Positions 42,635 to 51,902 of a stretch of 64,000 bases of DNA are shown in pieces. This DNA is from Bin87 sp034423575. Lineage in GTDB: Bacteria > Chloroflexota > Dehalococcoidia > Lucifugimonadales > UBA3495. The DNA lies in the NCBI GenBank assembly GCA_034423575.1, contig DAOUIF010000081.1:1-64000 (forward strand), in the 5' to 3' direction. The stretch's first letter is position 1, and each line of letters begins with the position of its first letter. Below the pieces are notes generated by a model. It saw only the letters and a program-made list of their open reading frames with translations, made no database searches and was not told the origin of the DNA. Position numbers and translations under genes: made by a program.

Positions 42635-44671
42635 TTATCCAAGCGCCAGGTACAGAACGATGATCACAAGGCCGCCCGCAGCAGCTATCAGCGGGTAGGT
42701 CTGAACCTGTCCGTTTTGGACGAGCGCGATCAGGCTTCCGATGTTTCGTGAAACCCAGCCGACCAGGCCGACGATCCCGTCCACGATATTGCGGTCTATC
42801 CAGTCGGCTATCGCCGCAACCGTCCGGTAAAAAACCCGACCGACTATGATCCCCTCGTAGAGGTCATCCATGTAGTACCGCTGAGCCAACAGGGTGTGCA
42901 GCGGCCCGCCCTTACGCAACGGCTCGGTGGTAGTGAACGGTCTCGGCCAGCCGTAAGTGAGCACAGCCAATCCAATCCCGGCGATGGCTACGACGTTGGA
43001 AATCACCGCCATGGGGATGCTGAACGGGGGCGCGTGATGCCCATCATGCAAACCTGAGGCGAAATATTCAGTCAACCAGTGCGAGGGTATCAGCCCGAAT
43101 AGGCTGCTGACTCCTATGGGGTTGGCCAACCAGCCGGCCACAACCGCGCAGATCCCGAGGATGCCCATGGGGATGACCATCACCAGCGGAGATTCGCCCA
43201 GGTGCACATGGTGGCTAACGCCGGTGGGGGCAGGTTCTCCGGCTTCCCGGGCGTCGTGCAGTTCGCGTTCTCCTCCGCCCCGAAATTCCCCGTGGAAAGT
43301 CAGATGCACCATGCGGTAGCTGTAGAACGCGGTCAACAACACCCCCACCAGGAGCATCACGAATACCAGCAGGCTGATTGACGCTGGCACTGGGCCGCCG
43401 GCGAGCCAAGACTCCAACAGGATCTCATCCTTGCTCCAGAACCCGGCCAGCGGGAATATGCCGACCAGGCTCAGCGCGCCGATCACGGTGAGCCAATAGG
43501 TACCCGGCATCGCCTTCCGCAGGCCGCCCATATACATCATGTTGAAGGTGCCGGCGGCATGGTTCACGCTGCCTGCCCCCAGGAACAGCAGGGCCTTGAA
43601 GAAGGCGTGGGTGAACAAGTGGAAAAGGGCGGCGTTATACGCGCCCACGCCGAGGGCTGCCATCATGTAGCCCAGTTGGCTGACCGTGGAATAGGCCATA
43701 ACCCGCTTGATGTCGTTTGCCGCCAGGCCCATGGTCGCGGCGAATACGGCGGTAAACGCCCCGATCAGCGCGACCACCATCATGGCCGCCTGGGATTCCG
43801 CGAAGACCGGGAAGAACCGCCCGACCAGGAAGACACCGGCCGCAACCATCGTGGCGGCGTGGATCAGCGCGCTGACCGGCGTAGGGCCCTCCATGGCGTC
43901 CGGGAGCCAGGTGTGCAAGGGGAATTGGCCGCTTTTCCCGGCAGCGCCGGCAAACAGGCCCAGGCACAGCCACAGGAGCGCTCCTCCGGCCACTATGCCC
44001 GCACCCCCGGCGGCAACAGGTATCGCCGCTTCCCAGATGTGGGGGATGTGCAGGGCATTCAGACCATGAGCGGCAAAATCGTCCGCCTGGAAGAACAGGT
44101 AGATTATCGCAAGCAGGAAACCGACGTCGCCGATACGGGTTACGATGAACGCTTTTTTGGCCGCCGCGGCGGCCGAAGGCCGGTCGTGCCAGAATCCGAT
44201 CAGCAGGTACGAGGACAGGCCAACCAGTTCCCAGAACACGTACATCTGCACGATGTTGACGGCCAGAACCAACCCGATCATCGAGGCACTGAACAGGGAC
44301 ATGTATGCGTAGTAGCGGGCGAAGCTCTCGTCGCCGTCCATGTACCCCAGCGAGTAGATCTGGATCACCAGGCTGACGCCCGTTACCACTACCAGCATCA
44401 CGTTGGTGAGGGGGTCCAGCAGCAACCCGACTTCAATAGCCGCCGACCCCAGGCCCAGCCAGAGGTACGGCGCGAAATCGTAGACCGCGCCGTGAGCGGA
44501 CGAGCGCAGCAGCCACACCGACAGAATGAACCCGACGCCCAGCGCCGCTATCGTGACGTAGCCGGCGGACTTCGCAAAAGCCGGCCCAAGCGGGCGGATG
44601 ACAAACCCGATCAGCAAAAACGACGCTACGGGCAGCAGGAAGATTGCCCAAACCAGGGATTCGGTCAGCAT
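42635..44671 (-). CDS. nuoL: NADH-quinone oxidoreductase subunit L
   Basis: Largest antiporter-like subunit (678 aa). It has SRYYAYMSL-like FARYYAYMSLFSASM, FWELVGLSSYLLIGFW, AAKKAFIVTRIGDVGFLLA, GKSGQFPLHTWLPDAMEGPT and NDIKRVMAYSTVSQLGYMM. The C-terminus continues into a lateral helix and ends with a further hydrophobic segment. In order after the small ORF at 44685, before nuoM. Confidence 0.95.
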   Translation of the reverse strand: MLTESLVWAIFLLPVASFLLIGFVIRPLGPAFAKSAGYVTIAALGVGFILSVWLLRSSAHGAVYDFAPYLWLGLGSAAIEVGLLLDPLTNVMLVVVTGVSLVIQIYSLGYMDGDESFARYYAYMSLFSASMIGLVLAVNIVQMYVFWELVGLSSYLLIGFWHDRPSAAAAAKKAFIVTRIGDVGFLLAIIYLFFQADDFAAHGLNALHIPHIWEAAIPVAAGGAGIVAGGALLWLCLGLFAGAAGKSGQFPLHTWLPDAMEGPTPVSALIHAATMVAAGVFLVGRFFPVFAESQAAMMVVALIGAFTAVFAATMGLAANDIKRVMAYSTVSQLGYMMAALGVGAYNAALFHLFTHAFFKALLFLGAGSVNHAAGTFNMMYMGGLRKAMPGTYWLTVIGALSLVGIFPLAGFWSKDEILLESWLAGGPVPASISLLVFVMLLVGVLLTAFYSYRMVHLTFHGEFRGGGERELHDAREAGEPAPTGVSHHVHLGESPLVMVIPMGILGICAVVAGWLANPIGVSSLFGLIPSHWLTEYFASGLHDGHHAPPFSIPMAVISNVVAIAGIGLAVLTYGWPRPFTTTEPLRKGGPLHTLLAQRYYMDDLYEGIIVGRVFYRTVAAIADWIDRNIVDGIVGLVGWVSRNIGSLIALVQNGQVQTYPLIAAAGGLVIIVLYLALG

Positions 44672-44684
44672 GTTCCAGCGACCC

Positions 44685-44879
44685 TCACAGCTTCCTGACG
44701 ATCTCTTCGGCCACGTGTTCCCGACCCTTGGGCACGTAGATGACGAAGGGGATTCGTTCGCTCCAGTCCAGGATGTCGCCGTCCGGCAGGATGCGACTGG
44801 GCAGGCCCTCAGCCTCCAGGACTTCCTTCCAGATTTCCGCCGCCATCAGGTTGGGCGCGCGTTTGAACTCTACCCACAT
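44685..44879 (-). CDS. Small DUF2007-like protein inside the nuo cluster
   Basis: A 64-aa protein between nuoK and nuoL, 13 bases from nuoL. The pattern FKRAPNLMAAEIWKEVLEAE then GLPSRIL and a C-terminal IPFVIYVPKGREHVAEEIVRK resembles DUF2007 (putative signal-transducing small proteins with a beta-alpha-beta fold). No standard complex I subunit is like it. Its ribosome binding site is weak. Whether it has a role in complex I or only sits there is unknown. Confidence 0.65.
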   Translation of the reverse strand: MWVEFKRAPNLMAAEIWKEVLEAEGLPSRILPDGDILDWSERIPFVIYVPKGREHVAEEIVRKL

Positions 44880-44931
44880 ACTCAGGGAATGCTCTGCGTT
44901 GCCATGGTGCGGATCGTCGGCGCCGGCGGTC

Positions 44932-45261
44932 TCAGTGACGCAGCGCCGCGGCGTCGGTCAGGTCGACACTCTCGTTGGACCGGAATACGGCAAACACTAT
45001 ACCGAGCCCCAGAGCGATCTCCGCGGCGGCGACGGTGATGATGAACACGGCGAAAACCTGCCCAGTGAACACTGCGGAAAGCTGCTCCTGTACCGCGTAC
45101 GGCGCCACGTATCGGCCCAACGCAACCAGCGTCAGGTTCACGCCATTGAACATCAATTCGACCGACATCAGCACCGCTATGAAATTCCGCCGTGCCAACG
45201 CCCCATACAGGCCGATGCAGAAAATGATCGCGGCTACGATCAGTAGCGATTCGAGCGACAA
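44932..45261 (-). CDS. nuoK: NADH-quinone oxidoreductase subunit K
   Basis: Three-helix membrane subunit (109 aa), homologous to MrpC. Typical features are IGLYGALARRNFIAVLMSVELMFNG with the conserved helix-2 Glu, VNLTLVAL, and AAAEIALGLGIVFAVFR with the helix-3 Glu. Four bases from nuoJ. Confidence 0.95.
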   Translation of the reverse strand: MSLESLLIVAAIIFCIGLYGALARRNFIAVLMSVELMFNGVNLTLVALGRYVAPYAVQEQLSAVFTGQVFAVFIITVAAAEIALGLGIVFAVFRSNESVDLTDAAALRH

Positions 45262-45265
45262 AGCT

Positions 45266-45850
45266 TTATCTCCCCCGCCCGCGCGCCAGCGCCAAGCCGC
45301 CGATTGCGGCGCCCAGCAGCAGCAACGACACTGCCTCGAAGGGCAGAACGAAGTTGCCGATCAGCAGGTCAGCGAGCCCGCCGCCGCTCACGCTTTCAAC
45401 CTCCGTGGGGGTAAAGCCGGCAGTCGTCAAATCGGAGACGTCGGGTATGCCGACCGCCTGCGTCTGCGCCAGTTGCGCTTTGGCTTCCAGTCCCGCTCCG
45501 GCCAGGGTGGTCCAGTCCGTGGAAATCGCGGTCGCGATCATGGCGGCTAGAACCAGCGCAGCGATCACCGCCGCTGGTATTTGCAGGCGGTTGGGCGCGT
45601 TTCCCTGCTGCACGTCGCGGGTGAGCATCACGGCGAAGATGAAAAGGACGGCGATGGCACCCACGTAAATCAGGATCTGCACCACGGCCAGGAACTCAGC
45701 CCTCATCATCACGAACAGTCCACCCACCGCCACAAAAGCCGTGGCCAACATCAGCGCCGCGCGGAAAAGGTCGCGGACCAGCACGACGCCCAGCGCACCG
45801 CCGATGGCGACCACCGATAGCGCCCAGAATACGAGGTGCTCAAACCACAT
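45266..45850 (-). CDS. nuoJ: NADH-quinone oxidoreductase subunit J
   Basis: Membrane subunit of 194 aa with five helices. The conserved region LFRAALMLATAFVAVGGLFVMMRAEFLAVVQILIYVGAIAVLF is visible in pieces near residues 28-70. Adjacent to nuoI (the ATG follows the nuoI stop by no spacer). Confidence 0.95.
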   Translation of the reverse strand: MWFEHLVFWALSVVAIGGALGVVLVRDLFRAALMLATAFVAVGGLFVMMRAEFLAVVQILIYVGAIAVLFIFAVMLTRDVQQGNAPNRLQIPAAVIAALVLAAMIATAISTDWTTLAGAGLEAKAQLAQTQAVGIPDVSDLTTAGFTPTEVESVSGGGLADLLIGNFVLPFEAVSLLLLGAAIGGLALARGRGR

Positions 45851-46429
45851 CTAGTCTTCGCCCTGGCTGTCGTCGCGGCTGCCGGCCAGACGCATGCCCG
45901 CTTTTTCGTGCTGGTGCCAGCGCCAGTTTTCGCGGCCCACCTCGCGCCAACCCAAGGGACGGCCGGCTCCGGGGCGATAGTCCATCCCTTCCAGCTGCGG
46001 GCGGAACCAAGTGCTGGGGTTTTTCTCGGCCTGACGCAGCCGGTCGATGGTGATTACCAGATCCGTCCTGCGGTACTGACCCTCCTCAAATCCGCTGCCC
46101 ATGAACAACGCATCATAGGGACACGCTTCAACACACAGGCCGCAGAACATGCATCGCTGCAACTCGATGTCGAAGGTCTCCAGACGATATTTGTCGCCCT
46201 GCGCCGGGGCGGTTTCGCTGGGGGAGGTCACGATCTTGATGATGCCCAAGGGGCAGTACTTGGCGCAGGACGCACAGCCCGTGCACCGCTCCTCGTACCA
46301 CGTGAACTCCTCGCCGCGGAAACGGGGGTGCTGCCGGATCCGTTGCTCCGGATACGCGGTAGTGAAGGGTTTGCGCACCAGATTCGACAGCGTCACCGCC
46401 AGCCCTTTCACCATTTCCAGTCCGTACAC
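45851..46429 (-). CDS. nuoI: NADH-quinone oxidoreductase subunit I
   Basis: Peripheral subunit with two [4Fe-4S] clusters (N6a/N6b). Motifs are CTGCASCAKYCPLGI and CMFCGLCVEACPYDAL, between GEEFTWYEER and MGSGFEEGQYRR. It starts with GTG at 46429 preceded by AGGAGGGGG. At 192 aa it has the usual length with a charged C-terminus. These clusters pass electrons to N2 in NuoB. Confidence 0.95.
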   Translation of the reverse strand: MYGLEMVKGLAVTLSNLVRKPFTTAYPEQRIRQHPRFRGEEFTWYEERCTGCASCAKYCPLGIIKIVTSPSETAPAQGDKYRLETFDIELQRCMFCGLCVEACPYDALFMGSGFEEGQYRRTDLVITIDRLRQAEKNPSTWFRPQLEGMDYRPGAGRPLGWREVGRENWRWHQHEKAGMRLAGSRDDSQGED

Positions 46430-46447
46430 GAAATCACCCCCTCCTTG

Positions 46448-47683
46448 CTAACCCATACCAATTGTGCGCACGCCGGGTATCACCGGGTTTGCCGCGGTTC
46501 CCGTGCGGGCGTCGGTGCGGACTTTTTCACGGATGAAGCGCCCGAAGAACAGGATCGACGCCCCGGCCAGCACGATATTGATGCCGGCCATTATCCAGAG
46601 CTCGGGAGTGCTCAGCCCGCTTTTATCTATCACGGCCAGGAAGTACACCTCCAGCGTCACCGCCGCCAGGTTGATCATGCTCAGCGGCATCAGGAACTTC
46701 CAGCACACGGTCATGATCTGATCCAGGCGCAGCCGTGGATAGGTGGACCGGACCCAGACGAACAGGAAGATGCCGATGAAGACCTTGATCAGGAACCACA
46801 GCCAGCCAAGCCAATCGGCGACTGGGCCAGCCCACCCCGCAAGGAACAGCGTGGCGATCAACCCAGACACCACGAGCACCCCACCGAACTCGGCGGCTTG
46901 GATCAGCGCAAACTTGATGCCGCTGTACTCCGTGTGATAGCCAGCGATGATTTCCGATTCCGCTTCCGCGACGTCGAAGGGGGTGCGGTTCAACTCGGCG
47001 GACATGCCGGCGATGAACACGAAGAACGCCAGCGGCTGCACCAGGAAGAACGGCACCGCCTGAGCGGACACGATATCCCCCAGCGACATCGACCCGGCGA
47101 CCATTACCACGCCGAGCAGCGACAGCACGACGGGAACTTCGTAACTGAGCAGCACGGCAACGGCTCGGCCGGCGCCGAACAACGCATACCTGTTGTTGGA
47201 GGCCCACCCGGCGGTGAAGATCGCGATGGAAGTCAGCGAGCTCACGGCCAACACGAACAGCACGCCCACGTTCAGATCTACCAACGCAACGTCCTTGGCG
47301 AAGGGCAGCACCGCGGTGCCGAGCAGAACCGTCGCCACCATGATGATGGGCACGGCGGTGAAGGCGAGTTTGTCCGCCCCATAGGGGACGATGTCCTCTT
47401 TGGTGATCAGCTTGGCCAGATCGGCAATCGGCTGGAACGCGCCAAAGGGACCCCACCGGTTGGGACCCACGCGGTTCTGGAACCGGCCCAGCAGTCTCCG
47501 CTCGCCCCAGCTAACGACAGCCGCTCCCAGCAACACCGCGTTGATCAGAATCAGCATGATGACCAAACCGGCGATAACGAGGGACAGCCAGCAGGGTAGA
47601 ACGTGGGCCGCCGCGTTATAGATGAAGGCAAATAGAGGGTTGCCGCCCAGCGGTCCGTCGGGATTGAGGAGGCATCCGTTCAT
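46448..47683 (-). CDS. nuoH: NADH-quinone oxidoreductase subunit H
   Basis: Quinone-site membrane subunit (411 aa, eight to nine helices). Conserved stretches are QNRVGPNRWGPFGAFQP, IADLAKLITKEDIVP, SNNRYALFGAGRAVAVLLSYE, ELNRTPFDVAEAESEIIAGY, TEYSGIKFAL and WVRSTYPRLRLDQIM. Its ATG overlaps the stop of nuoD by four bases. Confidence 0.95.
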   Translation of the reverse strand: MNGCLLNPDGPLGGNPLFAFIYNAAAHVLPCWLSLVIAGLVIMLILINAVLLGAAVVSWGERRLLGRFQNRVGPNRWGPFGAFQPIADLAKLITKEDIVPYGADKLAFTAVPIIMVATVLLGTAVLPFAKDVALVDLNVGVLFVLAVSSLTSIAIFTAGWASNNRYALFGAGRAVAVLLSYEVPVVLSLLGVVMVAGSMSLGDIVSAQAVPFFLVQPLAFFVFIAGMSAELNRTPFDVAEAESEIIAGYHTEYSGIKFALIQAAEFGGVLVVSGLIATLFLAGWAGPVADWLGWLWFLIKVFIGIFLFVWVRSTYPRLRLDQIMTVCWKFLMPLSMINLAAVTLEVYFLAVIDKSGLSTPELWIMAGINIVLAGASILFFGRFIREKVRTDARTGTAANPVIPGVRTIGMG

Positions 47684-48786
47684 CGGTCGACCTCGCCCAT
47701 GTTTATGTCAACACTGCCGAGCGAGACGATCATGTCGGCCAACTTCCACCCGATAAGCAGGTGCTCGGTGATAGTCAGGTTGATCAGCGAAGGGGACCGG
47801 ATCTTGCACCGGTAGGGCGACACGCCACCGTCGCTGACCAGGAAGAAGCCTAACTCACCTTTCGAAGCCTCGACGCGGCCATAGGATTCCGCACCGGGCG
47901 CCGCCCTGAGAACCATCGGCAACTCCGGCCTCACTGGCCCGGGTTCGATTTGGGCCACGCATTGGCGCACGATGCGGAGACTTTGCCTCACCTCCTGCAT
48001 GCGCACCCAGAACCGGTCGTAATTGTCTCCGTTTTGCCCCACCGGGATGTCGAACTCGACCTGGTCGTAAGCGTCGTACGGGGCGATCTTGCGCCAGTCC
48101 CAGTTGACGCCACTGGCCCTCAGCACCGGCCCGCTCACCGAGCAGTTGATGGCGACGTCCGCTGGCAGCGGGCTGACACCGCGGGTGCGCACCATGAGGA
48201 TTTCATTGCTGAGCAGGAGGTTTTCGATTTCCTCGAGTTCGCCCTCGAAATCGTCCAGGAACCGGTCCAGGGCCGGCCAGAAATCGGCCGGAGTGTCCGC
48301 GAAGACACCGCCCGGCCGCATGTAGCTGACGGTGATCCGCGCCCCGCACAGCATTTCGAAGAGGTCCAGGATACGCTCGCGACTCCGGAAGGTGTACATC
48401 AGAGGGGTACCAAAGGCTCCCAGTTCCTGCACGAAGAAGCCCACGGCGATCAGGTGGCTCGCGATGCGCTGCAGCTCGGCGGCCAGGGTGCGCAGGTACT
48501 TCCCCCGGGGCGGCGGTTCGATCCCCAACAACTGCTCCACCGCAAGGCAATAGGCCTGGTTGTTGATCATGGAGGAGGTGTAGTCCAGGCGGTCCGTAAG
48601 GGTAACCACCTGCACATAGTTCCGCTCTTCGGCGAGCTTCTCGCTGCCCCGGTGCAGGTATCCCAGCACCGGCTCAACTTCAACGATATCCTCGCCATCG
48701 AACGTGATGCGCACCCGGAACACGCCGTGCGTGCTGGGGTGCTGCGGCCCCACGTTGACGGTCATTGGCTCGGTGCGGATTGTCAT
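47680..48786 (-). CDS. nuoD: NADH-quinone oxidoreductase subunit D
   Basis: 49-kDa quinone-site subunit, homologous to the large subunit of NiFe hydrogenases but without Ni ligands. The 368-aa protein has NVGPQHPSTHGVFRV, EPVLGYLHRGSEKLAE, DYTSSMINNQAYCLAVE and the C-terminal DINMGEVDR. 32 bases after nuoC. Confidence 0.95.
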   Translation of the reverse strand: MTIRTEPMTVNVGPQHPSTHGVFRVRITFDGEDIVEVEPVLGYLHRGSEKLAEERNYVQVVTLTDRLDYTSSMINNQAYCLAVEQLLGIEPPPRGKYLRTLAAELQRIASHLIAVGFFVQELGAFGTPLMYTFRSRERILDLFEMLCGARITVSYMRPGGVFADTPADFWPALDRFLDDFEGELEEIENLLLSNEILMVRTRGVSPLPADVAINCSVSGPVLRASGVNWDWRKIAPYDAYDQVEFDIPVGQNGDNYDRFWVRMQEVRQSLRIVRQCVAQIEPGPVRPELPMVLRAAPGAESYGRVEASKGELGFFLVSDGGVSPYRCKIRSPSLINLTITEHLLIGWKLADMIVSLGSVDINMGEVDR

Positions 48787-48818
48787 GGCTGGCGGTTTCC
48801 GTCACCCGTCAGTGGGCA

Positions 48819-49262
48819 CTACAGGAAGTCCTTGCGCAACGGATGGCCGTCGAAGCCTTCCCACAGCATGATGCGCTTCATATTGGGATGGCCCGTAAAA
48901 CGGACGCCCATCAAGTCCCAGATCTCCCGCTCCTGGAAATCCGCGCCCTTCCACACGCCAACCACCGAAGCCGCCGTTGGTTCCTCCCGGCCGTAAACCC
49001 GGCTGCGCACCACGCCTGTATGCTGCCTGGAGATGGAAGTCAGGTGGTAAACCAATTCGAAGTGCTCCACGAAATCGATCGCGCTGATGGCGTTCAGGTA
49101 CTTGAAGTCGATTTCGTCGTCGTCGTGCAGGACAGTGGCAACCGAGCCGAGCGAATTGGGTTGCACCCAGACCGCGGTATCGTCCCACCCAACCACGGAG
49201 TTGGGCGCGGCCTCACCAAGGCGCTGGGCCAGCGTTTCGCCGGACACGACACTCAACGTCAC
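48819..49262 (-). CDS. nuoC: NADH-quinone oxidoreductase subunit C
   Basis: 30-kDa peripheral subunit (147 aa). Conserved are FELVYHLTSISRQHTG, VVGVWKGADFQEREIWDLMG and FTGHPNMKRIMLWEGFDGHPLRKDF. It is separate from nuoD, not fused as in E. coli. Its start overlaps nuoB's stop by four bases. Confidence 0.95.
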   Translation of the reverse strand: MTLSVVSGETLAQRLGEAAPNSVVGWDDTAVWVQPNSLGSVATVLHDDDEIDFKYLNAISAIDFVEHFELVYHLTSISRQHTGVVRSRVYGREEPTAASVVGVWKGADFQEREIWDLMGVRFTGHPNMKRIMLWEGFDGHPLRKDFL

Positions 49263-49891
49263 GGCTTGAAGCTCCCATCGCCAAGGTTACGGTACTTCTT
49301 GATCTTCTCGTGCAGCTCCATGATCCCGTAGAGCAGCGCATCCGGGCGAGGAGGGCATCCCGGCACATAGACGTCCACCGGGATGATGTGGTCCACGCCG
49401 GGCACCACGCTGTAGGATCCGAAGTAGGGCCCTCCGCTGGTGGCGCACACCCCCATCGAAATGACCCAACGTGGCTCAGCCATCTGCTCGTAGATCCGCT
49501 GGATGGGCGGCGCCATCTTCCAGGTGACGGTGCCGGCCACGATCATCAGGTCGGCCTGCCGAGGGGATGCGCGGAACACTTCCATGCCGAACCGTGAGAT
49601 ATCGAACCGGCCCATGGCGGTTGCCATCATCTCAAAGGCGCAACACGCCAGCCCGAAGGACACCGGCCACAGGGCCGACTTCCGGCTCCAGTTCACCAAC
49701 GCGTCCACCGACGTCACCATCAGGTTGCGCTGGAGGTCTTCCGGGACCTCGATGGCCGGGACCTCTATGGGGGTCTGGGAGGCGGCAATAATGTCGTTGA
49801 CCAACTGACCTTCGGACCGGTCGATGTCCCAGGTCCGACTGTGCAGCGGTCCGCCGGACGACGGCAGGGTGAAGTTCGTGTGCTCGGCCAT
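49259..49891 (-). CDS. nuoB: NADH-quinone oxidoreductase subunit B
   Basis: Subunit holding cluster N2, the last cluster before quinone. The protein (210 aa from this start) has WPVSFGLACCAFEMMA with the double cysteine, VAGTVTWKMAPPIQRIYEQM and PVDVYVPGCPPRPDALLYG. The ATG at 49891 comes five bases after the nuoA stop; the longer frame to 49942 overlaps nuoA and is not preferred. Confidence 0.95.
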   Translation of the reverse strand: MAEHTNFTLPSSGGPLHSRTWDIDRSEGQLVNDIIAASQTPIEVPAIEVPEDLQRNLMVTSVDALVNWSRKSALWPVSFGLACCAFEMMATAMGRFDISRFGMEVFRASPRQADLMIVAGTVTWKMAPPIQRIYEQMAEPRWVISMGVCATSGGPYFGSYSVVPGVDHIIPVDVYVPGCPPRPDALLYGIMELHEKIKKYRNLGDGSFKP

Positions 49892-49896
49892 GCGGG

Positions 49897-50283
49897 TCAG
49901 CCCTGCCACTCCAGATCCCGCTTGCGCCAGGCGTACGCCCACGCCAGCAGCAGGATGCCCACGAACACTGCCATCTCGATGAGGGCAAACAGCTCCAAGG
50001 TAAGGAACTTGGTGGCCCAGGGGTAGAGGAAAACCACCTCAACGTCGAATATCACGAACAAGATGGCGAACATGTAATATCGGAACTGGAAGCGATTCCA
50101 GGTACCGCCGATGGTCTGCACGCCGCACTCGTAGGTGTCGTGCTTAACGTCGTTCGGGCGTGCCGGGCGGATGCCGAATCGGGACAGACCGTGCGAAGCC
50201 AGCAACATGCTGCACGGCACAACGATGGAAATGACCAGGAAGATGGCGATGAGACCATACTGGCGAAGGTAGTCGTCGAGCAT
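49897..50283 (-). CDS. nuoA: NADH-quinone oxidoreductase subunit A
   Basis: Three-helix subunit (128 aa). It has KHDTYECGVQTIG with the conserved Cys-containing loop, FRYYMFAILFVIFDVEVVFLYPWA and AYAWRKRDLEW. First gene of nuoABCDHIJKLMN. NuoE, NuoF and NuoG, the NADH-binding module, are missing from the cluster. Confidence 0.95.
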   Translation of the reverse strand: MLDDYLRQYGLIAIFLVISIVVPCSMLLASHGLSRFGIRPARPNDVKHDTYECGVQTIGGTWNRFQFRYYMFAILFVIFDVEVVFLYPWATKFLTLELFALIEMAVFVGILLLAWAYAWRKRDLEWQG

Positions 50284-50337
50284 CGGAGCGGCTTCCCTGA
50301 TCGGCAGACTGGTTGGTCTGGATAATTAGGCGGCGGC

Positions 50338-50343
50338 ATTATA
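50338..50343 (-). promoter_or_regulatory. Probable -10 for the nuo operon
   Basis: On the minus strand TATAAT occurs 55 bases upstream of the nuoA start. No clear -35 at the standard spacing. This is the only promoter-like sequence found ahead of the eleven nuo genes. Confidence 0.45.
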
Positions 50344-50385
50344 GCATAATGGCTAGTCCCAAAAACCCAAACCGAAGGCCAACCG

Positions 50386-50601
50386 ATGTCCGCCGCTCCA
50401 TTGACCGCCGACTGGACCAGTCACTATATTTCCGCGAACGGAATTCTTCACCATTACCTGGAATGGGGGCAGCCATCCAATCCGCCACTGCTGATGCTCC
50501 ATGCCACCGGGCTGTGCGCCCGCCCTTGGAAGTTGAGCGCTCGTGAGATGGGATACCCCAACGATGTGATCCAGGCGATATGCGCATGGTTCGGCGATTG
50601 A
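50386..50601 (+). pseudogene. Alpha/beta-hydrolase remnant
   Basis: A 71-aa frame that begins like an alpha/beta hydrolase (HYISANGILHHYLEWG, then PPLLMLHATGLCARPWK) and then passes at once to sequence resembling the extreme C-terminus of such proteins (NDVIQAICAWFGD). The catalytic Ser, acid and His regions, some 180 residues, are gone. This looks like an internal in-frame deletion. It could still be expressed as a small protein, but no function is likely. Confidence 0.65.
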
Positions 50602-50667
50602 CCTGTTTCGGCTGCCGCCCCGGTTCACGGCGAAAATGACACGACGCGATACATCAGGAACGAGTTC

Positions 50668-51900
50668 TTGAATACTGCAGATACATTGGCCGGCCCGCTG
50701 ACCGGCCTCCGCGTGCTCGACCTGTCCATTATCGTGGCCGGCGGCACGGCGTCCTCGCTAATGGCCGATTTCGGCGCCGAAGTGATCAAGGTGGAGCGAC
50801 CCGGCGCGGGAGACCCTTTGCGCAACTGGGGCCCCTTCTATAACGGGGTCTCCCTCTGGTGGAAGGTTCATTCCCGCAACAAGAAGTCGGTCACCCTAAA
50901 CATGGCCGATGCCCGGGGGCAGTCCCTCTTGAAACGGTTGGCCGCTCAAGCCGATGTCCTCATCGAGGGATTTCGGCCCGGCACCCTGGAACGCTGGAAT
51001 CTCAGTCCTGCGGAACTCCATGCGAGCGGTGTCAACCCCGGCTTGGTGATTCTGCGGTTCTCCGGGTTCGGGCAAACCGGCCCCTACCGGGACCGCCCCG
51101 GATTCGGCACCATCGCCGAGTGCATGAGCGGGTATATTGGCATGACCGGATTCCCGGACACGCCGCCCAACCTGCCGCCCATTCCCCTGGCCGATGAGAT
51201 CGCGGGTGTTTTCGGCGCCATGGCCGGCATGATGGCGATCTACCGACGGGACGCCGACACTCGCGCCGGCGGTTCCGGAGCCGGGCAGGTGGTCGACCTC
51301 AGCCTTTTCGAGCCCCTCTTTCGCCTGTGCATCCCTCACCTTACCATCTACGACCGGCTGGGCGAAATTCGGGAACGCGTGGGCAACGATTTCCCTGATG
51401 CCGCGCCGCGCAGCCTCTACCGCACCGGTGACGACCGTTGGCTCGGCCTGTCCGCCACGTCGCAAAACACCTGGGAAGGGCTGGCGCGCGCCATGGGTCT
51501 CGACGAGCTTCTGTCCGACCCGCGCTTTGCCAACAACGCCGCGCGCCTGGAGGCCAAGGACGACCTGAACGATGTGCTCCAGGGTTGGTTGAGCTCCCGC
51601 AGCACCGACTCCATCATGGACGAACTGATCCCGGCGGGTGGGGTAGTCGGTCCGGTGTACAACAGCGCCGACATCGTTGCCGACCCGCATTTCCAGGATC
51701 GCGAAGACATTGTCGAAATCGACGATCCTGAACTTGGTCACACCCGGATGCTCGGCGTGGTTCCAAAATTCAGCGCTACGCCGGGCGAGTTGCGCCACAT
51801 GGGACCCACCGTCGGCGAGCACAACTCGACCGTTTACGGCGAATGGCTGGGATTGTCAGAAGATGATCTCGATGCCCTGGTCGCTGAGGGGATCGTATAG
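50668..51900 (+). CDS. CaiB/BaiF family CoA-transferase
   Basis: Family III CoA-transferase (410 aa), moving CoA between carboxylic acids without a free thioester loss. Features are LTGLRVLDLSIIVAGGTASS at the start, DFGAEVIKVERPGAGDPLR, KKSVTLNMADARGQ, ADVLIEGFRPGTLERW and LRFSGFGQTGPYRDRPGF. The Asp in PLADEIAGVFGAMAG fits the catalytic aspartate. The start is TTG at 50668 with AGGAACGAG ahead. The substrate is unknown. rdgB follows two bases later. Confidence 0.87.
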   Translation: MNTADTLAGPLTGLRVLDLSIIVAGGTASSLMADFGAEVIKVERPGAGDPLRNWGPFYNGVSLWWKVHSRNKKSVTLNMADARGQSLLKRLAAQADVLIEGFRPGTLERWNLSPAELHASGVNPGLVILRFSGFGQTGPYRDRPGFGTIAECMSGYIGMTGFPDTPPNLPPIPLADEIAGVFGAMAGMMAIYRRDADTRAGGSGAGQVVDLSLFEPLFRLCIPHLTIYDRLGEIRERVGNDFPDAAPRSLYRTGDDRWLGLSATSQNTWEGLARAMGLDELLSDPRFANNAARLEAKDDLNDVLQGWLSSRSTDSIMDELIPAGGVVGPVYNSADIVADPHFQDREDIVEIDDPELGHTRMLGVVPKFSATPGELRHMGPTVGEHNSTVYGEWLGLSEDDLDALVAEGIV

Positions 51901-51902
51901 CC

